Shown here one piece after another: positions 41,904 through 49,241 of a stretch of DNA of 64,000 nucleotides (position 1 is its first letter; each line of letters begins with the position of its first letter). A model generated the notes under the pieces. It saw only the letters and a list, made by a program, of their open reading frames with translations, was not told the origin of the DNA and made no database searches. The stretch spans positions 62,001 through 126,000 of the forward strand of contig JAFZPJ010000014.1 in assembly GCA_017550385.1 (NCBI GenBank), written 5' to 3'. The position numbers were made by a program, and so were the translations under genes. The DNA comes from Clostridiales bacterium (GTDB lineage Bacteria; Bacillota; Clostridia; Saccharofermentanales; Saccharofermentanaceae).

Positions 41904-42395
41904 ATGGATATCATGCTTTTGGCTGCAGACAACAATATGGCTCCCGTTATCGGAGCCGCTCTCGTCGTAGGATTTATCGTCATCATCGTACTTGCGACAA
42001 TAGCTGACAAGAAGAATGTTAAGAAGTTCAATGCGATGATCGCCAACGACTACCCTGTCAAGGACCGCTGCGGAAGAGTCGCTGTTACCGAGAACAAGCA
42101 GATCATCGTGGATTGTCCTTCCGGTACGCTCGTAGGATATAAGCTGTATAACTTCGAGGATGTTACTCATTTTGGCATTAAGACCATCCCGGCGGCAGAC
42201 ACTGCATTCTTCTTTACGGGTGATGACCTGAAGCCTATGAAGGGTCAGTATCTCACACCTTCCAAGAAGCCCCTGATGCAAAAGGGCCAGATTTCCTTCC
42301 CCTCAAGAAAGAGTGAGATGGATGAGGTCTACGAATTCCTGATAAAGTACAAACCCGATCTCAAGAAATACGTCAACGGAATCGTATCAGAATAA
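41904..42395 (+). CDS. Single-helix membrane protein, unknown
   Basis: 163 residues: a helix at 13-33 (APVIGAALVVGFIVIIVLA) then a soluble domain with VKDRCGRVAVTENKQIIVDC and basic ends. AGGAGGT precedes the ATG, and a clear terminator follows the stop, so it is a single-gene unit divergent from the zinc-ribbon gene. No family recognised. Confidence 0.65.
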   Translation: MDIMLLAADNNMAPVIGAALVVGFIVIIVLATIADKKNVKKFNAMIANDYPVKDRCGRVAVTENKQIIVDCPSGTLVGYKLYNFEDVTHFGIKTIPAADTAFFFTGDDLKPMKGQYLTPSKKPLMQKGQISFPSRKSEMDEVYEFLIKYKPDLKKYVNGIVSE

Positions 42396-42401
42396 AAAGA
42401 A

Positions 42402-42434
42402 AGCGCCCGGTCATGAAGCCGGGCGCTCTTGTTA
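42402..42434 (+). terminator. Rho-independent terminator
   Basis: Stem AGCGCCCGG / CCGGGCGCT with an eight-base loop, then CTTGTT. It lies between convergent genes and may act both ways. Confidence 0.8.
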
Positions 42435-42455
42435 TACGAAGGAAATCAGGAATAA

Positions 42456-43127
42456 TCAGTCTGCCGTGTACTTACCCTTGAGGTATCCGAACGCAAGGAT
42501 GTTGCCTGTGTTGCCGTCGGCATCGGTATCCAGCGCCAGCAGGAAGTTGTTGAAGTTAGTGGGCATGGTGCCGGTGGAACCTTTGGCGCGCTCGACGGGT
42601 GCTTTAAGCGCGATGACGTAGACGGTGTAGCTGCGTGTGGTACCAGGCTCGGGTCCCAGTGCAAGGAAGAATGCGGGGTCCTCGCCTGCGATAATCTCAG
42701 TGCCCTCGTAGTTGGTGACGATCCAGTGAATGAGGTTCGACGGCGGATAGTTCCCGGTATGTTGGCTGTCGACCATGTAGATGACGTAGCATGCAGCGCA
42801 TTCGACGGGCTCCCAGTAAAGACTCGGAGAGCTGCCCTGAGGATGCTCGGGCTTGGCGGCCATATCGTCGGACCACACGCCATTTTCCCATGAATCAGAG
42901 CCTACATAGAACTGCGGGTATTCCTCTACGCAGTAACCGAACTGTTCGACCTCGCAAAGAGTTGTCTCGGTCGGCTCGGGTTCAGTCTCTTCCGCAATAA
43001 CCGACTCCCCGGCAACAGCGTCTGCCGAAGCATCTGCATCAGCAGCCGCGCATCCCGCGATATTCGTAAGGAGCATGATCATCGCACCGGCCGCTGCGAA
43101 AGCTTTTACTATATCTGTCCTTTTCAT
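42456..43127 (-). CDS. YbhB/PEBP-like lipoprotein, copy B
   Basis: 223 residues. Lipobox at C26 (LLTNIAGC), an Asp/Glu/Thr linker (EETEPEPTETT), then the phosphatidylethanolamine-binding-protein fold: GSSPSLYWEPVECAACYVIY, PPSNLIHWIV and YTVYVIALKAP. Bacterial PEBP proteins bind small ligands of unknown kind. AGGAGG precedes the ATG. It is a tandem duplicate of 43182-43853, sharing sequence through the promoter-proximal region. Confidence 0.85.
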   Translation of the reverse strand: MKRTDIVKAFAAAGAMIMLLTNIAGCAAADADASADAVAGESVIAEETEPEPTETTLCEVEQFGYCVEEYPQFYVGSDSWENGVWSDDMAAKPEHPQGSSPSLYWEPVECAACYVIYMVDSQHTGNYPPSNLIHWIVTNYEGTEIIAGEDPAFFLALGPEPGTTRSYTVYVIALKAPVERAKGSTGTMPTNFNNFLLALDTDADGNTGNILAFGYLKGKYTAD

Positions 43128-43181
43128 TGTTTTGTCCTCCTGTTCTTTGGTTAGACCTATTCTCGCTTTTGGTTGTGATCA

Positions 43182-43853
43182 TCAGTCTGCCGTGTACTTA
43201 CCCTTCAGGTATCCGAAAGCAAGGATGTTACCTGTGTTGCCGTCGGCATCTGTATCCAGCGCCAGAAGGAAGTTGTCGAAGTTGGTGGGCATGGTGCCTG
43301 TGGCTCCTTTCGCGCGCTCAACGGGTGCCTTAAGAGCAATGACGTAGATGGAATAGCGGTGAGTCGTGCCTGCTTCGGGTCCCAGTGCATAGAAGTTTGC
43401 GGGGTCCTCGCCTGCGATGATCTCGGTGCCTTCATAGTTGGCAACGATCCAGTGGATGAAGTTCGTCGGCGGGATGCCTTCCGCGTGAGAGCAGTCGACC
43501 ATATAGACGACGTAGCATGCCGCGCCTTCAACCGGCTCCCAGTAAAGGCTCGGAGAGATGCCCTGCGGATGCTCGGACTTGGCGCCCATATCGTCGGACC
43601 ACACGCCGTCCACAAGGCTGTCGGAGCCTACATAGAACTGCGGGTATGACTCGATGCAGTAACCGAACTGCTCGACCTCGGGAAGAGTCGTCTCTGTCGG
43701 CTCAGGCTCCGTCTCTTCCGCTATAACCGACTCCCCGGTATTTGCGCCCGCCGATGCATCTGCTGCTGATGCTGAGCAGCCCGTGATGTTCGTTAGCAGC
43801 ATGGCCAGCGCACCGGCTGCTGCCAAAGTTTTTACTATATCCGTCCCTTTCAT
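43182..43853 (-). CDS. YbhB/PEBP-like lipoprotein, copy A
   Basis: 223 residues, same length as copy B and highly similar throughout (signal peptide, linker, GISPSLYWEPVEGAACYVVY, GTEIIAGEDPA, identical end DTDADGNTGNILAFGYLKGK). The ATG at 43853 follows GGGAGG; the longer open frame has no support. Stretches upstream of both ATGs (GTTCTTTGGTTAG...CTATTCTCGCTTTTGG) also match, so the duplication unit is about 720 bp. Confidence 0.85.
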   Translation of the reverse strand: MKGTDIVKTLAAAGALAMLLTNITGCSASAADASAGANTGESVIAEETEPEPTETTLPEVEQFGYCIESYPQFYVGSDSLVDGVWSDDMGAKSEHPQGISPSLYWEPVEGAACYVVYMVDCSHAEGIPPTNFIHWIVANYEGTEIIAGEDPANFYALGPEAGTTHRYSIYVIALKAPVERAKGATGTMPTNFDNFLLALDTDADGNTGNILAFGYLKGKYTAD

Positions 43854-43975
43854 TGTCTTGTCCTCCCGTTCTTTGGTTAGCCCTATTCTCGCTTTTGGTG
43901 CGGATGATTTGAATGTAATATCGGTAGAGTTTATCTGTAAAATCTGCACAGATCGTGCAAATCTTACCACCACTT

Positions 43976-43984
43976 TGCTATAAT
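43976..43984 (+). promoter_or_regulatory. Extended -10 promoter, leaderless AraC mRNA
   Basis: TGCTATAAT ends six bases before the ATG at 43991; there is no Shine-Dalgarno between them. Confidence 0.6.
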
Positions 43985-43990
43985 CGGCTT

Positions 43991-44893
43991 ATGGAAGAAT
44001 GCTTATACACATCAAAAAGATACGGCGACTACGAGAGAATCCTGCCCTTTGTAGTATTCAGGGGCAAGAACGATCTGCCGCATGTAGATAACGATGAGAT
44101 GTGCAAGCTGGTCGTGCTCAGCAAGGGCCGCCTGGTCTTTGATCTGAACGGCAAGCCCATGGAATTCAAAGCTCCGGCTGCGATCTATCTGTCTGAGAGA
44201 GACAAGTTCAATATAAAGAGCGTATCCGGATATCAGGCGTACATCATATTGTTCAAGCCGGATGTAATCAACGATGCTTTTAGCTATGAGCGGCTATATT
44301 CACGAGAATTCGACGACCTGGAAGGCAGCACTATCTATCAGGATTATCTGCTCATCCGGAATTTTATCTTCAATGACATACAATCACCCAAAGCTGCCTC
44401 GTTCGTTCCGAGTTCGCTTGCCGATATAGTGAATCTGACCGAGAAGATCGCCGCCGAGCTCAAGCTGAAACACGACGGATACTGGCCCTGCAGGTCACGT
44501 TCTTACTTCATCGAACTGCTCTATAAGCTTAAGTACTGCTACATTGGCAATGCCTCTACCGGTGAAAACAATGCAGGCTTCGTAAGCAGGCTTTACGAGT
44601 ACTTCAATAACCACCTGAACGAGAAGATCACACTGGAAATGCTGACTTCGGAATTCGGAGTTAACCGCAATACCCTCAACAAAGTCTGTGTTGAAGAGAC
44701 CGGACTTACATGTCTGAGCTTTCTTAATGAACACCGCATGAACCTGGCAAAGTACTGGCTGTCAGACACGGATATCCCCGTCTTCGAGATCGCACAGCGC
44801 CTGAGCTTCGATGACCCCAACTACTTCAACAAGGTATTCCGCAAGGCGACCGGCAAGTCGCCGACGCAGTACAGGGAAGAGAGCAGATCTTAA
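43991..44893 (+). CDS. AraC family transcriptional regulator
   Basis: 300 residues. An N-terminal cupin-like ligand domain (1-110) and a C-terminal double HTH: ITLEMLTSEFGVNRNTLNKVC and IPVFEIAQRLSFDDPNYFNKVFRKATGKSP. It is divergent from the PEBP lipoprotein pair, so it probably regulates them. The ATG at 43991 is preferred to upstream readings because the -10 box lies just before it. Confidence 0.88.
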   Translation: MEECLYTSKRYGDYERILPFVVFRGKNDLPHVDNDEMCKLVVLSKGRLVFDLNGKPMEFKAPAAIYLSERDKFNIKSVSGYQAYIILFKPDVINDAFSYERLYSREFDDLEGSTIYQDYLLIRNFIFNDIQSPKAASFVPSSLADIVNLTEKIAAELKLKHDGYWPCRSRSYFIELLYKLKYCYIGNASTGENNAGFVSRLYEYFNNHLNEKITLEMLTSEFGVNRNTLNKVCVEETGLTCLSFLNEHRMNLAKYWLSDTDIPVFEIAQRLSFDDPNYFNKVFRKATGKSPTQYREESRS

Positions 44894-44895
44894 TA

Positions 44896-44926
44896 AGCCC
44901 GAACCACAGTCCGGGCTGTATTTTTG
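44896..44926 (+). terminator. Terminator of the AraC gene
   Basis: Stem AGCCCG / CGGGCT (44896-44901, 44912-44917) then TATTTTTG. Confidence 0.75.
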
Positions 44927-44934
44927 CTGTCTAG

Positions 44935-45051
44935 GCTACCATTTATGCTACCGAATTCAGGTTTTTGGTAGCCGATTTGGTAGAATTCGGGCTTAATCTA
45001 CCATTTGCGCTACCATTTTTGCGTTTTTGGTAGCCTGTTTGGTAGACTCGG
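44935..45051. repeat. Paired 62-bp repeat built on GGTAG/CTACC words
   Basis: Units start at 44935 (GCTACCATTTATGCTACC) and 44997 (TCTACCATTTGCGCTACC). In each, the paired CTACC words are followed by TTTTTGGTAGCC and TTTGGTAGA, so every unit is a hairpin and the unit is duplicated. Confidence 0.7.
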
Positions 45052-45064
45052 CCTATAAACCCAC

Positions 45065-45099
45065 AAAAAACACCCGGGACAGCGCAGTGCCGGCCCGGG
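45065..45099 (-). terminator. Terminator of the XRE gene
   Basis: Minus strand: CCCGGG ... CCCGGG arms (45099-45094 and 45078-45073) followed by TGTTTTTTG. Confidence 0.75.
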
Positions 45100-45132
45100 A
45101 TGCGGTCCTTTTCGAGATGTCCGAAGAGGCGG

Positions 45133-45642
45133 TTATTTCTTCATCCACGCCTTCTTTGCTGCGCCAAACCTGTCCATGACGCCGCAGGTCATGAGGATGC
45201 CTAAGATGAGCGCGCCGAGGGATACTCCGAGCATAATGCCCTGTGCAAAATCCAATACGGGGTTGGTATATCCGTCAGGCACCAGGAACAGTGTCGCCAG
45301 GAACCCGACGAAACACACCGTTGCCGCGATGAAGATATAACCCAATCTTCTTGTAGCCTTCTTCTTGTCTTCGTTGCTGTATTCTGCCACTGCCATTGCA
45401 GTCTCTTTTATATTCTGGTCCATACCGTCGTCCTTTCTCTCTCCTCTGAGGAGATCTTTGAGGTCGACTTCATAGTAATCAGCGAGCTCTATCATGATCT
45501 CGATCTCAGGCATGTTCGCTCCCGTCTCCCATCTGGAGACCGTGCGCCTCGATACGAAAAACTTATCAGCGAGCTGTTCCTGGGTGATCCCCTTCTCTTT
45601 ACGTAATTCCTTGAGGTACGCGCCCATCTTCTGCTGATCCAT
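45133..45642 (-). CDS. XRE-family regulator with membrane anchor
   Basis: 169 residues. HTH_3 domain 7-62 (LRKEKGITQEQLADKFFVSRRTVSRWETG), an acidic linker, then two hydrophobic segments (about 100-120 and 128-150). Membrane-tethered XRE proteins of this layout often regulate genes for their small membrane neighbours. It lies 14 bases downstream of 45657-45848, in one operon. GGAGAG precedes the ATG. Confidence 0.82.
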   Translation of the reverse strand: MDQQKMGAYLKELRKEKGITQEQLADKFFVSRRTVSRWETGANMPEIEIMIELADYYEVDLKDLLRGERKDDGMDQNIKETAMAVAEYSNEDKKKATRRLGYIFIAATVCFVGFLATLFLVPDGYTNPVLDFAQGIMLGVSLGALILGILMTCGVMDRFGAAKKAWMKK

Positions 45643-45656
45643 GAAGTTGCTCTCCT

Positions 45657-45848
45657 TTATTTCATGTTATCCTTCATAATCTTGCAGCCTCTAATATTGC
45701 AGATCATACCGATGCAGTTGCAAGCGAGGCCTACTGTCAGCAACCTGGTTCCGTCAGCAAACATGCTTCCAATCAGGAATGCCATTCCAATGATAGCAGA
45801 AATCATTGCTATTATTCTCAGTACTGTGATCTTTGTGTCGTTTTTCAT
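45657..45848 (-). CDS. Small two-helix membrane protein
   Basis: 63 residues: two hydrophobic segments (10-28, 33-52) with cysteines (ACNCIGMICNIRGC). AAGGAGG precedes the ATG. First gene of a pair with the membrane-anchored XRE regulator; possibly the sensed or regulated partner. Confidence 0.65.
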   Translation of the reverse strand: MKNDTKITVLRIIAMISAIIGMAFLIGSMFADGTRLLTVGLACNCIGMICNIRGCKIMKDNMK

Positions 45849-45913
45849 CGTCGGACACCTCCTTGGTTTGATGGCTTCAGCATAGCCTTCGCCACCGGTG
45901 CCCGGAAGGTCAT

Positions 45914-45980
45914 GGGATGTCTCAAACGCCCTGTTTTCAAGGATGGGACACGTCTTGTCTCATAGGACAGGGGTTGTCCG
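45914..45980. repeat. Imperfect dyad after gene 45988-46629
   Basis: GGGATGTCTC and GGGACACGTC head two halves; TGTCTCAAACGCCCTGTTTT is roughly the inverse of the segment ending GGACAGGGGTTGTCC. Same genomic position type (3' of a gene) as the other paired elements, but less regular. Confidence 0.4.
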
Positions 45981-45987
45981 GCGACTC

Positions 45988-46629
45988 TCAGATGTCGTTC
46001 ACGATCTTGCCTTCAGCGTCCAGTCTGACCTTGAATCCGCAATGGCTGCAGAATGCCGCACAGCCGGGGGCAACGTTGACCAGTCCGCCGCAGGAAGGAC
46101 AGTTGACGCCGTTGGTCGCGCCCTCGCCGTAAGCACTTATCGTGGGATCTATAAGGACATCGCTGCCCTCGAAAGGCAGATTCTCGAGCTCACGCACAAG
46201 GATGCACTTGCCGTCGAGTTCTTTTATCTCCAGGGTCTCGCCTATGCTGATGGTGCCGTAGTGCGAGTCGTCGGCTTCTATCTTTATCATGTCGTTGTTG
46301 ATCCTGCCCTGAGCGTCGAAATAGCGGATGTGGATGCCCTCGGGCATCATGCCGTTGATCTCCACGCCTGCGGTCGTGCGGATGTCGAAGACCTTGGCGT
46401 AGGTGGTGCGGCCGTTCTTGGCGACGTTGCGTTTGGCACTGCGCTCCTTGAGGTCTTTCGAGAGCGAGATCGCGCCGATGACGATGAAGATGATGGGCAT
46501 CAGCACGAAGCATGCGACGACCAGCCAATTAAAGTCCATTCCGCCGGTCGCCATCGCGACGCACATTCCTATGCCGATGAACTCAAACAGGAGACCGATC
46601 CCCAAAAATAATATGCTGAACATCAACAT
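45988..46629 (-). CDS. Membrane protein with C-terminal zinc ribbon
   Basis: 213 residues: two helices (1-28, 33-55), a basic stretch, a beta-rich middle and a zinc ribbon (CPSCGG ... CSHCGF) near the C-terminus. GAGGAG precedes the ATG. No family name; part of the set of zinc-ribbon membrane proteins in this window. Confidence 0.68.
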   Translation of the reverse strand: MLMFSILFLGIGLLFEFIGIGMCVAMATGGMDFNWLVVACFVLMPIIFIVIGAISLSKDLKERSAKRNVAKNGRTTYAKVFDIRTTAGVEINGMMPEGIHIRYFDAQGRINNDMIKIEADDSHYGTISIGETLEIKELDGKCILVRELENLPFEGSDVLIDPTISAYGEGATNGVNCPSCGGLVNVAPGCAAFCSHCGFKVRLDAEGKIVNDI

Positions 46630-46695
46630 GATCCTAACTCCTCCTCAAGGCACGATAGCACAAGTATAACATTGTTACACCGGGGTGAGGTCTCT

Positions 46696-46807
46696 CAGTT
46701 AAAGTAACAGTTAAAGTTTGGCGCAAACTTTAACAAAAACATGTAAACTCACCCGGAATACACAACTAACAGTTAAAGTTTTCCAAAAACTTTAACCAAA
46801 ACATGTG
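46696..46807. repeat. Paired 62-bp repeat with TTAAAGTTT hairpins
   Basis: CAGTTAAAGTTT starts at 46708 and 46770 (period 62). Each is followed by a five-base loop, AAACTTTAAC and then AAACATGT. A truncated unit (CAGTTAAAGT) precedes at 46696. Unlike the others it lies between divergent genes, upstream of the solute-binding lipoprotein. Confidence 0.7.
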
Positions 46808-46883
46808 AATCCTAGGCACACGTTTGAAAAAGAAGCAAAAACATTTTACAATTTCGGCAGGGACACATAATAGGAGGCGCATC

Positions 46884-49235
46884 ATGAATAAGAAAAAGGC
46901 TCTGGCGGCGGGTATGGCTGCCGTTATGTCACTTACACTTCTCGCATCATGCGCAGGCAAGGGCGCGCAGAGCAATACCGTCCAAGAGACCGACCCCTGG
47001 TACGAGTCGACCAGGTTCCTGCTCGAGCGGGACCAGAAGCCATCCGAATTCATTGAAGGCTCGTGCGTGGGAGCAAGCAGCAGCAATATCTACTACCTCT
47101 ATTCCCTTTACGATATGGAAGGAACGGATGACTACAGAAGGACCCTCCTCGATACTTACGATAATTCCGGCAAGCTCATCAGCAGCAAGGAGATCGATGA
47201 CAGCGCCTTCAACGATATTACCGGTGTCAAGGATATCAGGCTTTCCGATGACGGCAAGACGGCTGATGTCATCTCTACCACCTGGGGCAATCAGGCTTTC
47301 TATACGGCAAGACTCGTGATAGACCTCGAATCCGGCAAAGTTACCGATGAGATCCGCTTTACCGACAATAACGGCAACAACCTGGATGTCGACGGTTACG
47401 GTATCGCTGATGCTGCCTTTGCGGGAAACTACTGCATCGCAGTCATATTTACAAATACCGTTGAGGATGTGTACTTCTTCGTTTTTGACGGCAGCAACTA
47501 TATCGGACAGCTCGATATTTCCCAGGTAGAGAAGTTCTACGGCTATGAGCCTTTCTCATATGACGCCGGAACAGACACGCTGTCGGTTATCGTCCACACA
47601 GCAGCAGGAGATGACCGCATTTTAAGATTCGATCCATCCGACTGCAGCCTCAAGAGTCAGGACAAATACGATGTCTCGGATAACGAAGACATCAGTTCTG
47701 CCGATTATCAGGTAACGGACAGCGGCGATCTCTGCAGGATCGACTCGCTCGGCAACATCACAAAACTAGATACCGCAACGGGCACCGTGGAGACCGTTAT
47801 CGACAACACCTGGTACTCACCATACTTCTCGGATCTGGCAGGTGACAACTTGATCCTGTCCTCCACGGCAGACAGAACGGTGATCCGGTCTACCGTAACC
47901 ATGACAGGAAGTTCGGTCGGCTCGGAGGATTTTGAATACGTCACTGTGCTTACCAAGGCAGAGAAGAATCCTCACGCAGGCAAGCAGGTCATCGAGATTG
48001 CGATGCCTCTCACGGAGGAAGTGTCCGTATATCTGTCTAACGCCATCTATGAATTCAACAGGACCGACACAGAATACCTGATAAGGATCTGGAGCAAGTA
48101 TAAGACTGGCTTCAAGGTCGGAAGAAGATTCGGCACCATTGATGTGGACAATGAGAAGCTCTACACGATGATCCAGGAACTCAAGGGGTCGGAAGCACCG
48201 GACCTCGCGATCGGTATCCAACAGAACTATGCCATGAGAGATGACATCTTCATGGATCTTACAGGCTTTCTTGAGCAGTCCGTCATGGACAAGCAGTATG
48301 CAAACATTATCGAAGCCTCCGAGATAGGCGGCAAGCTGTACTTCCTGCCTGTCACGCTGGAGATCGAAGGTCTCGTCACCAACAAGGACCTGATACCTGA
48401 AGGTGCAGTGGGTATCACTTTCGAGCAGTATGACAAGATGGTCAAGGAAGACCTGGACGGCTACTCCCCCTATGAGTACCCGTCGTCCGCCTTCAACAAT
48501 AAGGTGACCTTCGTCATGTCCTGCATCGATACCACGGCGGCGATCGAGGGCGATACGGTAGACTTCGGGTCCGAGCAGTTCTACGCAGCAGTAGAATATG
48601 CCAAGGACAATTTCATCTATGACGATTACGACAGCACGCCGCTTGATTACCTTGATGACTGGGATTCCAAGGTCCGCAGCGAGTCGATCTACGTAAGATG
48701 CAGCAACTACCTGGAATTCGTTTGCGCATGTTGTTCTTCAGACGGAGATTATGCTTTCATCGGCACTCCTTCCCTGGACGCATCAGGCCCGAGATTCAGA
48801 GCGCTCGAGACTATCTCAGTCGCAGCGTCAACTGATCAGACCGAAGGCTGCAAAAAGTTTCTGAACTTCCTTTTCGGCGGTGCGGGCATCACATCGGGAA
48901 GCGTTGAACTGTCTGACATCATAACGAACAAGGAGATCATGGAGAGCACTATCCCCTTGATCACCGAAGCTCATAACGATGAACTCAGTGCCAAGATCGA
49001 GAGCGGCAACGCTTATGTCGAGACTGAGTTCTATCACGACAAGATCGCATCAGAGAGCATGCAGCAGAGTTTCCTCGACTGCCTGTCGACGATCGGGACG
49101 TACTACTACGAAGATCCTCAGATAGCGGCTTTCGTCATCGAGGAGACCGCTCCGTACTACGCGGGCGACGCGAGTCTTGACGACGTGGTCACTTATCTGA
49201 ACGACCGCGCCGCCAAATATGTTAAGGAGATGTAA
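46884..49235 (+). CDS. Orphan solute-binding lipoprotein with N-terminal propeller-like region
   Basis: 783 residues. Lipobox at C23 (LTLLASC). Residues about 50-390 show repeated strands of the type seen in beta-propellers (SSNIYYLYSLYD, IRLSDDGKTADVIS, LCRIDSLGNITKLD). Residues about 390-783 read as an extracellular solute-binding domain (VIEIAMPLTEEVSVYLSNAIYEFNRTD, GGKLYFLPVTLEIEGLVTNKDL). No permease or ATPase is next to it, so a distant transporter or a sensory role is likely. GGAGG precedes the ATG; the stop is seven bases from the convergent EAL gene. Confidence 0.78.
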   Translation: MNKKKALAAGMAAVMSLTLLASCAGKGAQSNTVQETDPWYESTRFLLERDQKPSEFIEGSCVGASSSNIYYLYSLYDMEGTDDYRRTLLDTYDNSGKLISSKEIDDSAFNDITGVKDIRLSDDGKTADVISTTWGNQAFYTARLVIDLESGKVTDEIRFTDNNGNNLDVDGYGIADAAFAGNYCIAVIFTNTVEDVYFFVFDGSNYIGQLDISQVEKFYGYEPFSYDAGTDTLSVIVHTAAGDDRILRFDPSDCSLKSQDKYDVSDNEDISSADYQVTDSGDLCRIDSLGNITKLDTATGTVETVIDNTWYSPYFSDLAGDNLILSSTADRTVIRSTVTMTGSSVGSEDFEYVTVLTKAEKNPHAGKQVIEIAMPLTEEVSVYLSNAIYEFNRTDTEYLIRIWSKYKTGFKVGRRFGTIDVDNEKLYTMIQELKGSEAPDLAIGIQQNYAMRDDIFMDLTGFLEQSVMDKQYANIIEASEIGGKLYFLPVTLEIEGLVTNKDLIPEGAVGITFEQYDKMVKEDLDGYSPYEYPSSAFNNKVTFVMSCIDTTAAIEGDTVDFGSEQFYAAVEYAKDNFIYDDYDSTPLDYLDDWDSKVRSESIYVRCSNYLEFVCACCSSDGDYAFIGTPSLDASGPRFRALETISVAASTDQTEGCKKFLNFLFGGAGITSGSVELSDIITNKEIMESTIPLITEAHNDELSAKIESGNAYVETEFYHDKIASESMQQSFLDCLSTIGTYYYEDPQIAAFVIEETAPYYAGDASLDDVVTYLNDRAAKYVKEM

Positions 49236-49241
49236 GGGAAC

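Noticed and set aside
44935..45051. Integron attC or transposon end
   Set aside because: Size and symmetry are similar, but no GTTRRRY core, integrase, transposase or target duplication is present, and other elements of the class share no sequence.
16312..46680. Shared word TAACATTGTTACAC at 16312-16328 and 46664-46680 as a regulator site
   Set aside because: Only two copies, one after a gene and one between divergent genes; no common context, so kept as a curiosity only.
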